DNA of 64,000 nt from Marsupella aquatica. Taxonomy: Eukaryota; Marchantiophyta. Positions 33,697 to 45,977 of the stretch are shown piece after piece (positions within the stretch are counted from its first letter, which is position 1; every line of letters begins with the position of its first letter). Both the position numbers and the translations under genes were made by a program. Under the pieces are notes generated by a model that was not told the DNA's origin, did not search any database, and saw only the letters and a list, made by a program, of their open reading frames with translations. Where the stretch lies: contig OZ316897.1 in the NCBI GenBank assembly GCA_973895155.1, positions 6,944,001 through 7,008,000 on the forward strand, in the 5' to 3' direction.

Positions 33697-34016
33697 AAAA
33701 ACATACCTATGGCAGTAAGCATACATATAAACATATGCACACTGTAGCGCTAGGCCCTGTGTGTACGGGCCCGACACGAAGACCCCCTTCTCACCAGAAC
33801 TATCATGAGTGCAAGAGCTGATTCCCAACCTTGGTCCTTTGGGATTGAGCTTGGGTGATGTGTGACAGAGTCTTGCTATGATAGTCTGGCGTTAAGGGGA
33901 TAAACCAGTGTATACCAGCCTTCACAACATCCCTCCGTGATCCTCAGGTACAAGGAGATAGTTTTGGCACCCATAGTGACATTTTTGGTGTTAAGACCCA
34001 TGTCAATTGCGTGACA

Positions 34017-35246
34017 TCTTGTGAGCTGACAATCAATTTACCCTAAGGAACACGGATTTGAGTGAAGCAAAAAAGAAGGGGTGATGTGTAACTTGAGACC
34101 TACCTCTATGCATCTCATGAAGGTCTTCCTTAGGTATTTAGCATGTTTCGATGCTTTCCCAAATACTGCAAAGTCATCAATGAAGATTTCCATGCACTTT
34201 CTCAAGTAGTCATGGAAAATGTTCACCATTAATCGTTGGAACATAGCTGGTGCGTTGCAGAGTCCAAACGGCATACGATTGAAGACATAGATCCCCCATT
34301 CCGTGATGAAGGTCGTCTTGATTTGGTCCTCCTGCCTAATCCTGATTTGGTTATAACCAGAGTACCCATCCGTGAATGAGTATAATTCATGACTGGCTAC
34401 CATGTCTAGTACCATATCAGTAAAGGGTAAAGGAAAATGGTCCTTTAACGTAGCCTCATTCAACTTCCTATAATCCTGACAAACTTGGATCTTGGGTTTA
34501 CCATCGGGTCCAGCTTTCTTGGGAACTATCACAATTGGAGACACCCAATTTGAATGCAGGACTGGAGTGATGAATCCGACTTCCACTAGTTTGTCGATTT
34601 CAGTTTTGACCATCAGGGAATACTTAGGGTTCATCCTTCGAATTGGTTGTCAAAATGATTTGGCCCCTAACATGAGATCAATTTGATGTTCTCCTAATTT
34701 TGGGTCTACTCCCTTCAGGTCTTGGTGACTCCATGCAAACACATCCTGAAATTCAATCAGTAATTCATTGATTTCTTTCTCAAGCTCAAGTGCTAGGTCC
34801 CGTCCCAAGTCCAGTTCCCTTCCTTCTCCTAAGTTGAGCTTTCGGTATTGCCGTGCTTGGATCATATTAATCTGCTTCTTCAAGTTTGGGTCCAAGTTGG
34901 CTTCCAGCCTCTCCAGTCTCATATCTCCATAAATTGGAATCTTGGCCATACTAGCCGAGTCGGTTTCTCCCTAGTTATCCGTAGAGTGTCCCCTTACCGG
35001 ACTATTTGGTTTTGAATTGGTGATCGGCTTCCCTTCCGGCCTCGGCTCTGGCTTGTTTCTGTGTATCTCATCCATTCCTGCCTCTTGAGGGTCAGGTTGC
35101 TGTGCTCTTTCAGCTTCTAATAGGGCCTCAATTTGTTCTGCCCTCGTAATCGGCTTGTATGCCGATTCCTTGGTATTTAATTTATTGCCGATGATAGACG
35201 GCGTTGTGGATCCTGTTGGCTCTGCCACAACGCCTGAGGAAAATCC
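34017..35246 (-). pseudogene. Element D pol, 5' part: reverse transcriptase
   Basis: Minus-strand homologue of the first third of G pol. The piece at 34634-34038 carries the RT palm motifs (VCQDYRKLNEATLKDHFPLP, MPFGLCNAPAMFQRLM and FIDDFAVFG, the catalytic DD). The piece at 34949-34650 is the leader before the RT. A stop near 34640 and another near 34970 interrupt it, and the family B LTR cuts it at 34016. Confidence 0.9.
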
Positions 35247-38168
35247 ACTGGCTTGGGTGCAGCTCCCCACTTAGCCGTTTCATCCAACCGGTCCACTTTT
35301 TGTGCTTCCTCCGGAATTGAAGCTAAAAAGGTGGACTCTATGGCAAAGCAGTCCTCAATTTCGTCTTCACATTCTTCCAAGTCACTCTCCATAGGTTCTT
35401 GCCATAGTCCGTTGGGGGATACTTCTGGTCCAAAGATACTTTCTTTGGTCAGGTTAGTGAGGCATTCTAGCCAACATACCTCATCTGCTGACTCCAATCC
35501 ACTGTCATACCCGTCTACCTCCCTGATGCTTCTCCTACGGTCATCCTTGGTGTCCCAAGATACCGTGATAGCGGGGGTTCCAAAAGTGAACTCCTTCTTC
35601 CCCCAATCCTCTATTACTTGGGCTAGATACAGCCATGGCCTGCCAATCAATAGCCAAAATGACGTAGGGTTTACTGGCTTCATTACTACATAGTTAATGC
35701 TAAAGAAGATCCCTCCTATCTCTGTCTTGATGCCGGTTAACACTCCCGTGGGAATGACCTGATACCCATTGGCCATGTTCAACACTCTTCCAGTCATCTC
35801 CGGTGTTAGTCCCCATCCTTTTGCTGTTGAATCAATCATAATACATACCCCTGATCCTCCATCGATGGGTACCCTTAGTAATATTTCTCCTTGAATCATT
35901 AATGGTAGTGCTGGGGCTCCTTGATCTTCTTCTATCATCAGCACGTCGGATCTGGTTGCTACCTTGGGTAATCTCGGCTTGCCGAGAATGGCCTTCCTTA
36001 ATTGCTTCCGAAAGTACGGGCTATTTTTCAATAGTTGACCTACTGTTGCCGAGACTCTAGATTCTAGTACATCTTTAGCCAAGTCATAGGGGACTATCGG
36101 CTTCTCTTCTGCCGGTGTCTCTGTATTGGCTTCGGCCTGTTTTCACGCTAGTTTCGACAGCCCTTGGATCCTCCAAAGCAAACAACGCTTTTGCTCATTT
36201 CACATCCTTGGCTATGGCTTTGGTATTCTCCAGGGTTTCCAATTCTCGCAGTTGTTCCTTAACACTAGCCGTAATAGAGGGGTAAAACAACTTAGGGTGG
36301 TCTTGATTGAAGTCGTTGGCCTGTGAAGGATTGGGCTCACTGGTGGGCTCATGGCTTACCTGTGTTGTTGGCGCCCTTCCTTCTCCTTCTGTTGATGTTG
36401 ACAAAGAGTCGATCTTTTCTTCTTTAACCTTCCCTTTATTTTTGGCCAGCCCATCCCACCTTTCCTTCCTTCTGGTGGATCGAGTAGAGACCCAGTAGCA
36501 ATCATGATCTAAATCCTCTTCTAAAAATGTTGATAGGGCCTCGGCCTCATCATCAGATGGTCCAAACTCTGCCTTGGCATCCACTTGCCATCTGAGTTCG
36601 ATGTGGTTGATTTGAACTCCTCCTGGAGTAGTACTCGGAGGCAAGACCTTGACCGGCAAGAGCTTATGATTTGCGGCAAGTCTTGCCAACCAAGTAGGAC
36701 ATTGTCCTAGCATGTGACCCTCCTATTGGCATCCCATACATAGCTGAGCTGGTTGTCCATCACCTTGTTTGCGTGCATTCGGGCATTCTCTAGCAAAATG
36801 GCCAGGTTGACCACAATTATAGCATGCCGCAAATCTTTGCACACTTGGCCTAGGAGGTACTGACGGATTCTGAATAATCTGAGGATACATTTCTCCCGGA
36901 TTGTTCCTTAATCCTGACCAGAGAGATGCAGGTCGGTTGGATAGGTCTCGTGCTCCAGTCTCATTGATGCCAAAAACACTATCAGCGGCATCCCCTATAA
37001 AGTACTCTACTTCTCCCTAACATGGTTTGACCTCAGCCACATGCCGAACATGAGTAGTATTAAGTTTAGGACATGCGTCTTTATGGTGTCCGGTTTTATA
37101 ACATAAGGCACACCATACAGAGCTATCCTCGAGTACTACCTTCTTCTTTGGCTTTACCTCTGCTATTATAGCCTTAAGTTGCTCGGTAAGAGCTATGATG
37201 TTATCTGGTGTTTTAGCTTCTAGCTTGACTTTAAACTTCCCCCTCCTTCTACCCTTCTTTTTCCAAGATTTTTCTTCTTCAGAACTAGACGATGACTCAC
37301 TCTTGCTACTTCCACTATCCGAGCTTGAGTTCTCACTTCTTGACTTCTTAGAATGTTTCTTTTTCTTATCTTTTTTCTTATGGGGTGATCCCTCCTCCGA
37401 TGAGGAACTCTCAGACTTGAGCTGTTTCTTCCGGCTTGTGATGTCTGCATTAATGTATAATTGAATATCTCTAATTGCCTCGGCTAAAATCTCTGGGTTC
37501 TCCTTCCTAATTTCAAAACTCATCTTCTGTGGCAAAGCATTCACCAACCATTGAAGTTGCATACCTTCAGATGCATTGGTCTTTGTACGTCTTACCAGCT
37601 TTTGGAAGCGTTGCAAGAACTTTCTGAAGGATTTGTTCTCCTTGAACCGAAGTCGTCCCAACTTCAGCACTGCTAGCTCTGAGGTTCCAATCGGTCAAAA
37701 CTCCTTTACAAATAGTGATTTGAAGGTATGCCAGATGGCTTGATCTTCCACATCCAATGCTCTGTACCAGGGCCTAGCCTCACCCTTGAACAGGCCAGGA
37801 AGAATTTGCATCTTGATGGCCGATTCTCCATTTGCTGCAGCGGTTCCTTCGAAGTCATCCAACCATTCATCCGGATCCTCATCTCCTCTTCCATGAAATG
37901 CCTTGTAATGAATGCGCGACCGTTGGCTCAGTCTGGTCCCAGGCCTCTCCTCTGGTCGTGTATCTGGTTTCCCCATATCGGTTGGGGACTCACTTCTCCT
38001 TACCGACTCCTCTTCTGGTATGTCTTCTTCGACGCCACTTTCAGTTACGGAGTGACTAGCTCTTTCTGCCCCTCTCAGTCGTTGTGTATCATGCCACCTG
38101 GCGAGCTGCTGCAGATGAGCTCTCTCCCGTTGAATCGCTCTTTCCTCCCTCGGCGTAGTTTCAGTCAT
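35177..38168 (-). pseudogene. Element D gag-protease
   Basis: Minus-strand homologue of 53450-56386, starting with ATG at 38168. Pieces: gag N-terminus (38168-37695), gag core and first CCHC knuckle (37670-37017), second and third knuckles (about 36840-36710), linker (36713-36195) and protease (36082-35177, with VPIDGGSGVCIM). Frame breaks occur near 37690, 37017, 36722 and 36150. Here the protease frame runs past the pol overlap to a later stop than in G, which suggests the shorter end in G is derived. Confidence 0.9.
35200..35246 (-). promoter_or_regulatory. -1 frameshift signal, element D copy
   Basis: On the minus strand: heptamer GGATTTT (35246-35240), 5-nt spacer, then GGCGTTGTGG (35234-35225) pairing with CCACAACGCC (35209-35200). 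The same arrangement is found in G although loop bases differ. Confidence 0.7.
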
Positions 38169-38194
38169 TACCTACATTTCCTCCCTAACTTCAT
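38168..38194 (-). promoter_or_regulatory. 8-codon upstream ORF overlapping gag AUG (D)
   Basis: ATG at 38194-38192, eight codons, TAA at 38170-38168 that shares its last A with the gag ATG (TAATG). Same length and overlap as in G although internal codons differ. Confidence 0.55.
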
Positions 38195-38219
38195 ATCTCA
38201 CGGCTTAAGAAATGCCCCC

Positions 38220-38235
38220 TCCATCTAGCGCCAAA
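38220..38235 (-). other. Primer-binding site of D
   Basis: Minus strand TGGCGCTAGATGGAGG, five T after the LTR end; identical to G. The primer tRNA was not identified. Confidence 0.65.
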
Positions 38236-38237
38236 AA

Positions 38238-39393
38238 TGTGGTGCGTCCCATGGCTCCCTAAACCCAAGAAACCCCTCTGCACAAGCCAATTCCCGCAGG
38301 TTTTGCTCTTGGCGAGGCCAATTTTGCGGCTTAGCGGCATGGGACGCTGCTAACTTCCTTCTACTACTATTACTATTAACATTTTACTCACATATACTGG
38401 ACAGATCCTTCATCGGGTCATGAGATACGTAGCTGGCCTATTCTAGGCCTTCCCTTGTCCTCCTCTCTCGAGTTTCCTTTAGGTATGTTTGGATTCCGCC
38501 GCTGGAATGATCCCCAACTGGCTTGGGTAAGCCGCTAAGACCTCTCTCAGCTCGACACATCCAACTCTTACTACCTTGCTTACTCCCTTCTTGGTTGATG
38601 TGGGCAATCTTCAAACAAGTTAATGCGACACACAAATAGCAAAATGACTCCTTCTGACTCCTTCTGACTGAGTTATACCATGCACTTGCCATACAAACAG
38701 TATTTCTCATATACAAGATCTGCCAACTAAGCCGTGAGGCCAACTCCATTCATCTCTTAGGTATGAGGAAACATGAATATACACAAGGGTCATAGTATAA
38801 CTAACCGAGAGCTTCTTTAACTACTTGATCCCAGCCCTGCTGGTGCACTAAAAACTTGCTAAGGAAGAAGGCCCTGAACTCCCCGCTGCCCAGGTACTTA
38901 TCCTTGTAGTGGATCTGCCTAATTCATTGCAACGTAAGCCTAATCTACCTAATTGTAATCTACCTATGTACAGCAAGGCAGGAGCACAAGTGTTGCTCTT
39001 ACCAGTGGATCCGCAATCCCACTAAGCTAAGTGTCAGGGCCACCCCTTGGTCCTGATCCTAATTCTAAACTTGGAGATCTGAACCCGCTCTGCCCACTCA
39101 CGCCTCCTCCCTCCATGTGTGCCCTCCTTAAAAGGAGCGGCCCTCCACCACCGTCATGGCAGCGGTGTCTGGTCCTCAATGGACGCCCCCAACACTTCCT
39201 CCGCAACCACTACCGTAGGTCCGTCCTCTGACAGATTACCTGCTCCAGACCAAGTCAACTCTCCATCGGCTTGACTAGGTCCACCCTCGGCTTCGGCCTC
39301 AGCATCGGCCATGGCCTCCCTGACATGTTCTAGTGGTCATGTGTTCATGAGCCGCCATTCCTTGCGCTCGGTCCTTACCCCCCCCTTGGCTGG
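38238..39393 (-). mobile_element. 5' LTR of element D, internally deleted, interrupted by E
   Basis: The LTR end CACCACA is at 38238 (minus strand). Sequence runs toward the LTR start to about 39335, then jumps across a large internal deletion to a piece from LTR position about 230-290. It is then cut at 39393 by insertion of LTR E. The rest must lie right of the window. One arm of the hairpin at 38493-38508 is mutated. Confidence 0.85.
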
Positions 39394-41962
39394 TGTGATG
39401 CCTAACCAGGAATCACTAGGCCGGTTAAGTGGGAAAATGGAAGTGTACCCTAGAAACACCTTAGTATAGTTACAAGAATGAGGAAAATATAAACAATTAA
39501 GGGTGACTATGGAACCCGGGCCAAGGCCGGAAGTAAGGACGCCGAGGGAGAGAATACGATTAGGGTTAGGGCGCACTAAGTGTCGGCGGCTAGGGGTAAC
39601 CAACGGTAGGGAAGACCAAAGGAGGAGAGGGGTAAGGACAGCTCACAAGGAATGGTGGCTCATTTGCAAGCACAAATTGGGCAGACGACTACGGGAGGCC
39701 AACTACTGTCAACTGCTTAGACAAGCACTCTGGGCGGAAGCAGATACCAACAAACGACTCAAGGAGGGTATGAGCAACGTCAATCAAACAGCACATTTTT
39801 GGGGATGCCTATTCGAACGGGCAACTAAGTACATTGGGACTTACGAGGACGAAGAATTGGAGAGAGCAACTCGAGAACGGCGGGAGCTCACTCGACTATG
39901 GGAGCTGCAGAAATCTGCCTTCTTAGGAGGAGAACTCATCAAGGCCGAGTTCTTGTGGACTCCTATTGCCAATCAGCTTGACAACCTTCTATTTTGCGAA
40001 AACAGGAATGTCGGCATTCGGGAAGCCATCAACCGCTGCAACGACATACACTAGGAGTTGAAGGGTAGCACGGAGGGGTGGACAAAAGCAACCATGGTAG
40101 GAGAAACATCCACGGCAGCCGAGATGAAGAGGAAAGGAAACAACAACAAAGAGGCCACCCCGGCAAAAAGAACAAGGTCGGTGGCACCAAGGAAGCCAGC
40201 AGAGCAGGGAAGCAGGAGGCAGGCGGAAGCCGAAGAGGAGGAGGTTGACCCCATCAATGCCGTTCCAACAAAGGATGACACCTAGAAAGGCTGGGCGACA
40301 ACCCTACCAGAAGAGGTGCAACTGCATTTTGCATGAGAGGAGGATGCATGCTTTACGGCCATGCAGACCAAGAAGTACCTGGGCTTCATGGCCGGATCCG
40401 GCTTAGAAGCCTTCATAAAATTACCATGGCTGAAGCCGGAGGTGCCGGATTCAAACTTATTAGAATTCATGGGGTTATGGGAGCCCAAGACCAATTCCAC
40501 AAGGGTGTATGGGAAGGATTTCTATCTCACGCCCCAGGTAATTGCCGAAGTGTTTGGCTTGCCGATGGGCAATAAGACCAAGGTAGAGACTAGGAAGACC
40601 TTGCCAGACAAGGAGTTCCGGTTGTTTCCAGGGCCATCAACGAAGAATGGCTTCTTCCAGAACACCTGCACCAACCCGCACATCGGAGAGATGATCAATT
40701 TCTTGCGGGTGACCATGCATTGCAACTTGCCAAGGGCAGAGATTGGCAAGGCACAGGTTTACCTGGCAGAGAGCCCAGACCCAAGCCGGGACTACAACGG
40801 GTACCTCCCCCGGTACCTCCTCAACCAACTGAAGAAGATCTTGAAGGAGGAACAGCTGGTGATCGGCATAGGAAGCATCTCCCGGCTTGGCTATCACATG
40901 CCGTTGTTGTGCCGGTATGCCAGAAGTCAGATCTTTGCCCCAGTACTTCCCCTGCAGGCGAGGGCACCAGAGGAAGTCCCGGAGCAGAGGCCGGCAACAG
41001 AGGAGCCCAACCAGCCCGCCAGTCGTACAATCGAGCAGATGTTTTGGCCAAGAAAAGAAGACTTGCCGATGCAGCAATCAGGCATGCAGAATCTGCTAAA
41101 ATTGCTGGAAAAGGAGAAGAGAACGGCACCAACAACGGCATCGGCACCGGTACAGGACACTGCCCTAGAGGTTGGCCTAAGCCGACTCAGGAGGGAAGAC
41201 CCCTTTACCGGAGCCAAGGTGAGAAGGAGGCTAGAACACGAGCCGGGAGTTTGAATGTATGTGGGAGCCTCCAGCCCCGGCAGAACAGCCTAAGGCTCCT
41301 GCCCACGAAAAGCAGAGGGAGAAGACAGCCTGGAAGCCAGAGGAGGAACCAAGGCACATGATCTATGAGGCCGTCTTTACGGCGGGACCAGGAGAACAGA
41401 GGAGGAAGCCGAGAGTCCAAGCAGTGGAGGAGGCGATGGAGGACTACAACAATGATAACTTTGGCTATGGTCGGATCATCATTTACCAGGAGTAAGAACC
41501 CGTGGCCGCTTTATCCCCACGCTTCTAAGAGTAGTTCGTGGGGATCCCACCCAACAGAGCAGCCCCGAGTCCCCCCCACCAGATGTCGCTCCCCCAAGCT
41601 TTGACGGCATAAAGCAGACGGCACAAGAGTTTCAGGAGCAACTCAGAGAGGCAGAGAAGGCAGCCCTGGCTAGGGAGAAAGATTTACCAGGAGGAGATTG
41701 GCCGGAGGACATCAGGCGGCTTGCCGAAAAAAGAAGCAACCCTCTTGCCACCATAGAAGAAATTTGCAAGGCAGCTTGGGAACAGAGGCCGAGGTGGTTG
41801 ATGCCGATGACTTCTACTTACTCCACCTATGCTAAAGATAGAGCCATGGAGTACGGGGAGATGTGTGGGGAACTGGCACTCAGCATCTTTGGGGAGGAGT
41901 TGGAGCAGGGACCCTTTTTCCAGAGGGAGATATTGGAAAAGCACCAATTAGAAGAGGCGGTG
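39394..41962 (+). mobile_element. Family A LTR, copy E, first part
   Basis: Starts TGTGATGCCTAAC; the stop codon at LTR positions 10-12 is TAA instead of TAG but still a stop. Interrupted at 41962 by family C LTR; resumes at 45978. Confidence 0.9.
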
Positions 41963-42131
41963 TGTCACGTTGTAGGCTTCGGCCTTAACTCAGACTTCAG
42001 CTTAGACGGGCACATCCCTCGTAAATCTGAGGGTTCGGGCAGGAAGGAAAGCACGTAATGCACCTTATTCTCGTAAACTAGCGCTAAGTGCGCCTACTGC
42101 TAAATATAGACACCTCCTAGGTATGGTTTGT

Positions 42132-42196
42132 GTTCCGCCGCCGGAACGTACCTTAGTCGATAGCAGGATCGACCCCGGCTTAAGGGCTTCTAAGCC
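42132..42196 (-). other. Conserved double hairpin of family C LTR
   Basis: Minus strand: GGCTTAGAAGCCCTTAAGCC, then GTTCCGGCGGCGGAAC. The outer pair of the second stem is G-C here and A-T in families A and B: a two-sided change that keeps pairing. Confidence 0.75.
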
Positions 42197-42857
42197 TTCG
42201 TGCTGTCCGCCTTCGATCCGGATTCGATGATACAGGTCCCCAACCCGTGCTTGCAACCACTTACCCGCAGGCTGCACCCTGTGCACGTCTCGGGTAGTGC
42301 GTTCGGCCTGGCGCTGCCACCCATATACGAGAAACCCACACACATATGCGCACACATGCATACAATCTTGATTTACACGAAGGAAAATGATGGGAAAGGA
42401 TTTTACTACAAAGGGAACATATGCGTACACTTAGTTGACCCGACAGCCCTGGAATGAACAGGTTCAAGGCCGAGGGTGCACACTACAACGGAGCCCGGCT
42501 CCGCACTCGCCCGGCGAGCTCAGTCCTACCCCCTCCCCTTGGTACTCTTTCATTCCCAGAGGTCGGGACTCCCCGCATATCCCACGGATGTTCGACTCTG
42601 AAACTAAAAACCCCCTGCCTCTACCGAGGGGTGCACTAAATACTAAGAGCCGAGGGATGGGGTGTCCTCTCGTCGAAGATTTGCTGACTAAGGTTCTAAC
42701 TAAGCTGACAGTCAGGCCGGAAAACGGCTGTGTCTTATTAGAAGATCCTAATCTATGCAGGCTGGATAGCAGGGCAGCGCTGCTGTACCTAAGGCAGATG
42801 CCTGTCCCAAGAGCCTGACTAAGCCAATCCTAATCCTAATCTATTCCTACTCTGCCG

Positions 42858-45511
42858 CTAATGCTTGGCACGCTTGCCAGAGCCGCCCGAATGGGAACGG
42901 CCATCCCGCTGCCTTCGAAGCCTGTCATTGTCCGCTTTGAGGAGCTGGACCTGGTCCAGCAGAGATTCGTTCTCTCGCCTCGCCGCGTCCGTCTCCTTTG
43001 CTGCCTCCTGACATGCCTCCTCCAGCTGCTGGGCGTCACTCGTCAGTTTAGCCGCCAGCTGATCCTGCTTCTCGGCCTCGGTTTGGAGCCGCGCTATCTC
43101 GGCCTGCAGCGTGGCTATCTCCGCCGTGTCCCGCTAGGCTCGCTCCTCGGCCTCCTCCAGGTCTTTCTGCCAGGTGACAGCTTGTTTCTTCAAACTGTCA
43201 ATCTGGTTCCGGAGTCATGTAATCTCGGCCTCGTTCCCAGCTTTGGCCTGTTCGGCTAGGGCGGTAAGAGCGTGCGCCTTTGCTAACAACTCATCGGCGG
43301 CTGCAACCTTGGGTCGTAGTTGCAGAAGCTCAGCCTCTTGAGCCGCCACTTTGTTCTTTAGGTACACGGACTCCACCCGGTACCGCTCTATCCTCTGAAG
43401 GGCCTCCGACTGGGCCCGACCTGCCTTTACTGCGGCAACCAACTCCTGATTGAAGAAACAGGCTACCTTCCGGGCCATGAACTCCCCGGTATCCCGGGCA
43501 ATTTGATGAGAGAAATCTCCCAGAAGCCCGTTCAGAAACGTACCCTGTACGAAGAGTTCTGGGTGGTCCAAGTTGTGCCTGTCCGGATTTGGGCACGGGC
43601 AGACGTCAACACGCGCAGGGGCCGGGACAGTGACGTCCAGCCCTGGGGACATAACGTTGGAAGGGGCTGGAGTGTCCTCCTGCAGCAATGTCCGGTTCTC
43701 TGGAATTGCCACCAGTGGGTCCTTGGGAGACCCGGGTTCGGGTAAGACCTCTGTCGTACCAACTTCTGTACTTAGCCCGGCTAGTTGGGTCGCATCAACC
43801 GTTGCGACGACCGACCCCTCCGGCGCCTCCTCGGTTATGATTACAGCTATTTGTGGAGGTGGGGTGGGTGAAGCTGGCGTGTCCATTGGACTTCGGGCCT
43901 CGGGTTGGGGCCGTCTCTCCAATGCCTGAAAAACCCACCTAGCTGGGACCAGCTTTGTAACGTTGATGCGGGGAAGGGTTCGTCGATCAAACCGGGCGTA
44001 CCACTCAAGAATGATTTCAATGTGGCTAGCGAAATACGCCTTCCCGCCAATGTACAACGTCTTCCTTCGCCGCTCCATCTCTTCATGGAATTTCTTAGCG
44101 AAGTACAACGCCCATTTCCTAGGTCGATAGTTCTCGACCTGGATAACCTGGGCGGCGGAGATCTCCCCCCGGGTTCCATCATGTGGAGAGCGTACCTTTG
44201 GAACTCCAGCCGCTCAGCTATCTCGGGCATGAGGCAGGTCCTCATCACGAACCCGTTGTCTACTGCTCCCTCTGAGGGAAAACTTGAAGATTGGTACTTG
44301 GCCCCCTTGCCCCCGGGAGCCCGTGATTCAACTCGATGGTCACCTTCGGGTAACCCGAAGATCATCTTGAGCCGTTCTTTTGTGAGGGACATATTCCTTC
44401 CCCGTAGCCGAGTCTGTTGACGTACGTCGTCATAATTCTTGACAAATTCTGTCATGTCCTCCCCGTAGTACCTGCAAGTGTTCCAGGGGAGAGAGGCAAG
44501 GTGCTCAAATACCTGAGTCTTCAGGTACACCGCATGCTTGGGATGGAGGATGTTGTTGTGAACGTTTTCCCCCATGCGGTGCATCATCACCTTGGCTACG
44601 GCTACCGTGGCCAACAGTAACCCGGATGCAGTGGCGGATTCCTTCCTCTTCTTTCCCCGTGACTGACTCGGGGAAGGTGATACTTCCCCATCCTCCCGAT
44701 CGGGCCTAGGGAGTGCCACTGCCGTTGGTAACGGGCCCGGGGCGGCCACGGTCACCAGGTTGTCTGCTGGGGCCGCTCCTGGGGTCAGAGCAGGGGGTGG
44801 GGACGATATAGTGTCGGCCCCCCGAGCGCTTGTTCCTCTGGGCCGCCTGGTCAAGGGTGGGGTAGCCTCGTCGTCATCGCTAAGATCCACAACGTTGATG
44901 ACGGAGCGTACCTGTGCTGGCTGGGTGATAGGTGGTGGGGTTTGGCTAGGCTGCGGCTGAGGCTGAAGTTGAAGTTGAGCCTGAGGTTGAGGCTGGGGTT
45001 GCATGGGCACGGGTACGGGTACGGGCACGGCTGAGTTGGTCATGTTGGTCGATGGCCGAGTTCCTATGAAGCTCTGCAGGTGCTGGTAGAAGTTCTCCGA
45101 AGCGAGTGCGGACGCCCTTGTTGAACGGTTGGTACTGGACTCGCCGTTAATGACAGCCCGAACCTGGGCAGGGATGTGGTCGAAGTGATGTCGCTGCAGG
45201 TCGATTGTACCCGGGATGTTGAAGACCTCGTCCGGAAGCCGAAGCAATGCTTCCCAGAACCCGATATATTTGTCTCCGTTGAAGAAGTACCCAGATACCT
45301 CTGCTGGTCGGTAAAGCTCGCTCTGAGACGGGTAGTCAAAGTTAAGGATGTAGTGGTGTCGTCCTGCTAGGCGGATGGCTCTCTCGTATTTGCGTTCGAT
45401 TTCCTATCGGCGCGGGTTGGCATGTTTCAATGAATCGGCCAAGTGCCTTCCGGTAGATAGGAACTACGTCCAGAATCGAATGGCCGAGCTGGAGAGGATC
45501 GTGTGCGACAT
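42858..45511 (-). pseudogene. LTR-encoded protein gene of family C, degraded
   Basis: A minus-strand gene within the LTR, with TATA 107 bases upstream of its ATG. It starts MSHTILSSSAIRFW, comparable with MSNVNQAAHFWG of family A. A Pro/Gln-rich linker with a basic GKKRK motif follows, then a globular domain (NMSLTKERLKMIFGLPEGD, then NGFVMRTC) that lines up with YLTPKVIAEVFGLPIGN and NGFFRNTC of family A. A long coiled coil follows, ending in a basic tail and a stop at 42858. Breaks are two TAG codons near 45466 and 45406, a frameshift near 44100, a TGA near 43214 and a TAG near 43136. Same architecture as the family A gene with very little sequence identity. Function unknown. Confidence 0.7.
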
Positions 45512-45612
45512 TCAGAGGAGATAGTAGTGGCAACCTAGAGAGAACGAGAGAGCTAGGGTCGAAGCTGGCGCGCGGACTGATGGACTGGTGCACTACAAAG
45601 GGTTGGCTCCCC

Positions 45613-45619
45613 TTTTATA
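45613..45619 (-). promoter_or_regulatory. TATA box of family C LTR gene
   Basis: TATAAAA followed by GG, 102-108 bases upstream of the ATG at 45511, which is suitable spacing for a promoter of the LTR gene. Confidence 0.5.
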
Positions 45620-45977
45620 CTTTGAGGGCTTGTCGATCCCCGACGTCTCCTCGACGCCCATAGGTTGAACCGCTCACGCTTGTGGTGTACCGGCCACTCC
45701 GCCGGTCTGAGTCAGCGTGCGTCAGTGACCGCTTCCTTAAGTTCGTTATACGGACCCGAGGGAGGGGCCCTTCCACGCTCGTAACCCGGGTGTGCGAATA
45801 GCGGCCCGCCGCCAGCCCGAACCTGAAGTCCCCCTTATTGCCTAATGATGTCCTACCCCTAATGATTACCTAAATACTGTCGTTATGCTAATAATAGCGG
45901 CCTAAGACCCACCTAACGCGCGTGCCGAGCGCAGTTAGACTGAATCACTCATTAACCGTCATACCGGCGGCGTCACA

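Larger units (their letters stand above)
31627..34016 (+). mobile_element. Solo LTR, family B (B2), 2390 bp, no TSD
   Basis: Starts TGTGACGCC, ends GCGTGACA. Homologous to the inverted B1. Flanks are TAATA and TCTTG, so there is no 5-bp duplication, and about 95 bp of the D reverse-transcriptase sequence (the equivalent of 57594-57690 in G) is missing at the site. TATAAAA at 31844-31850. Hairpins at 33628-33647 and 33681-33696. A 10-bp minisatellite lies at 32080-32190. No long ORF. Confidence 0.9.
41963..45977 (-). mobile_element. Solo LTR, family C, 4015 bp, TSD CGGTG
   Basis: On the minus strand it starts TGTGACGCCG at 45977 and ends ACGTGACA at 41963. CGGTG flanks it at 41958-41962 and 45978-45982. 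It has its own minus-strand gene, TATA box and the conserved hairpin pair (42132-42147 and 42177-42196). DNA sequence is otherwise unlike families A and B, apart from similar termini. Confidence 0.92.
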
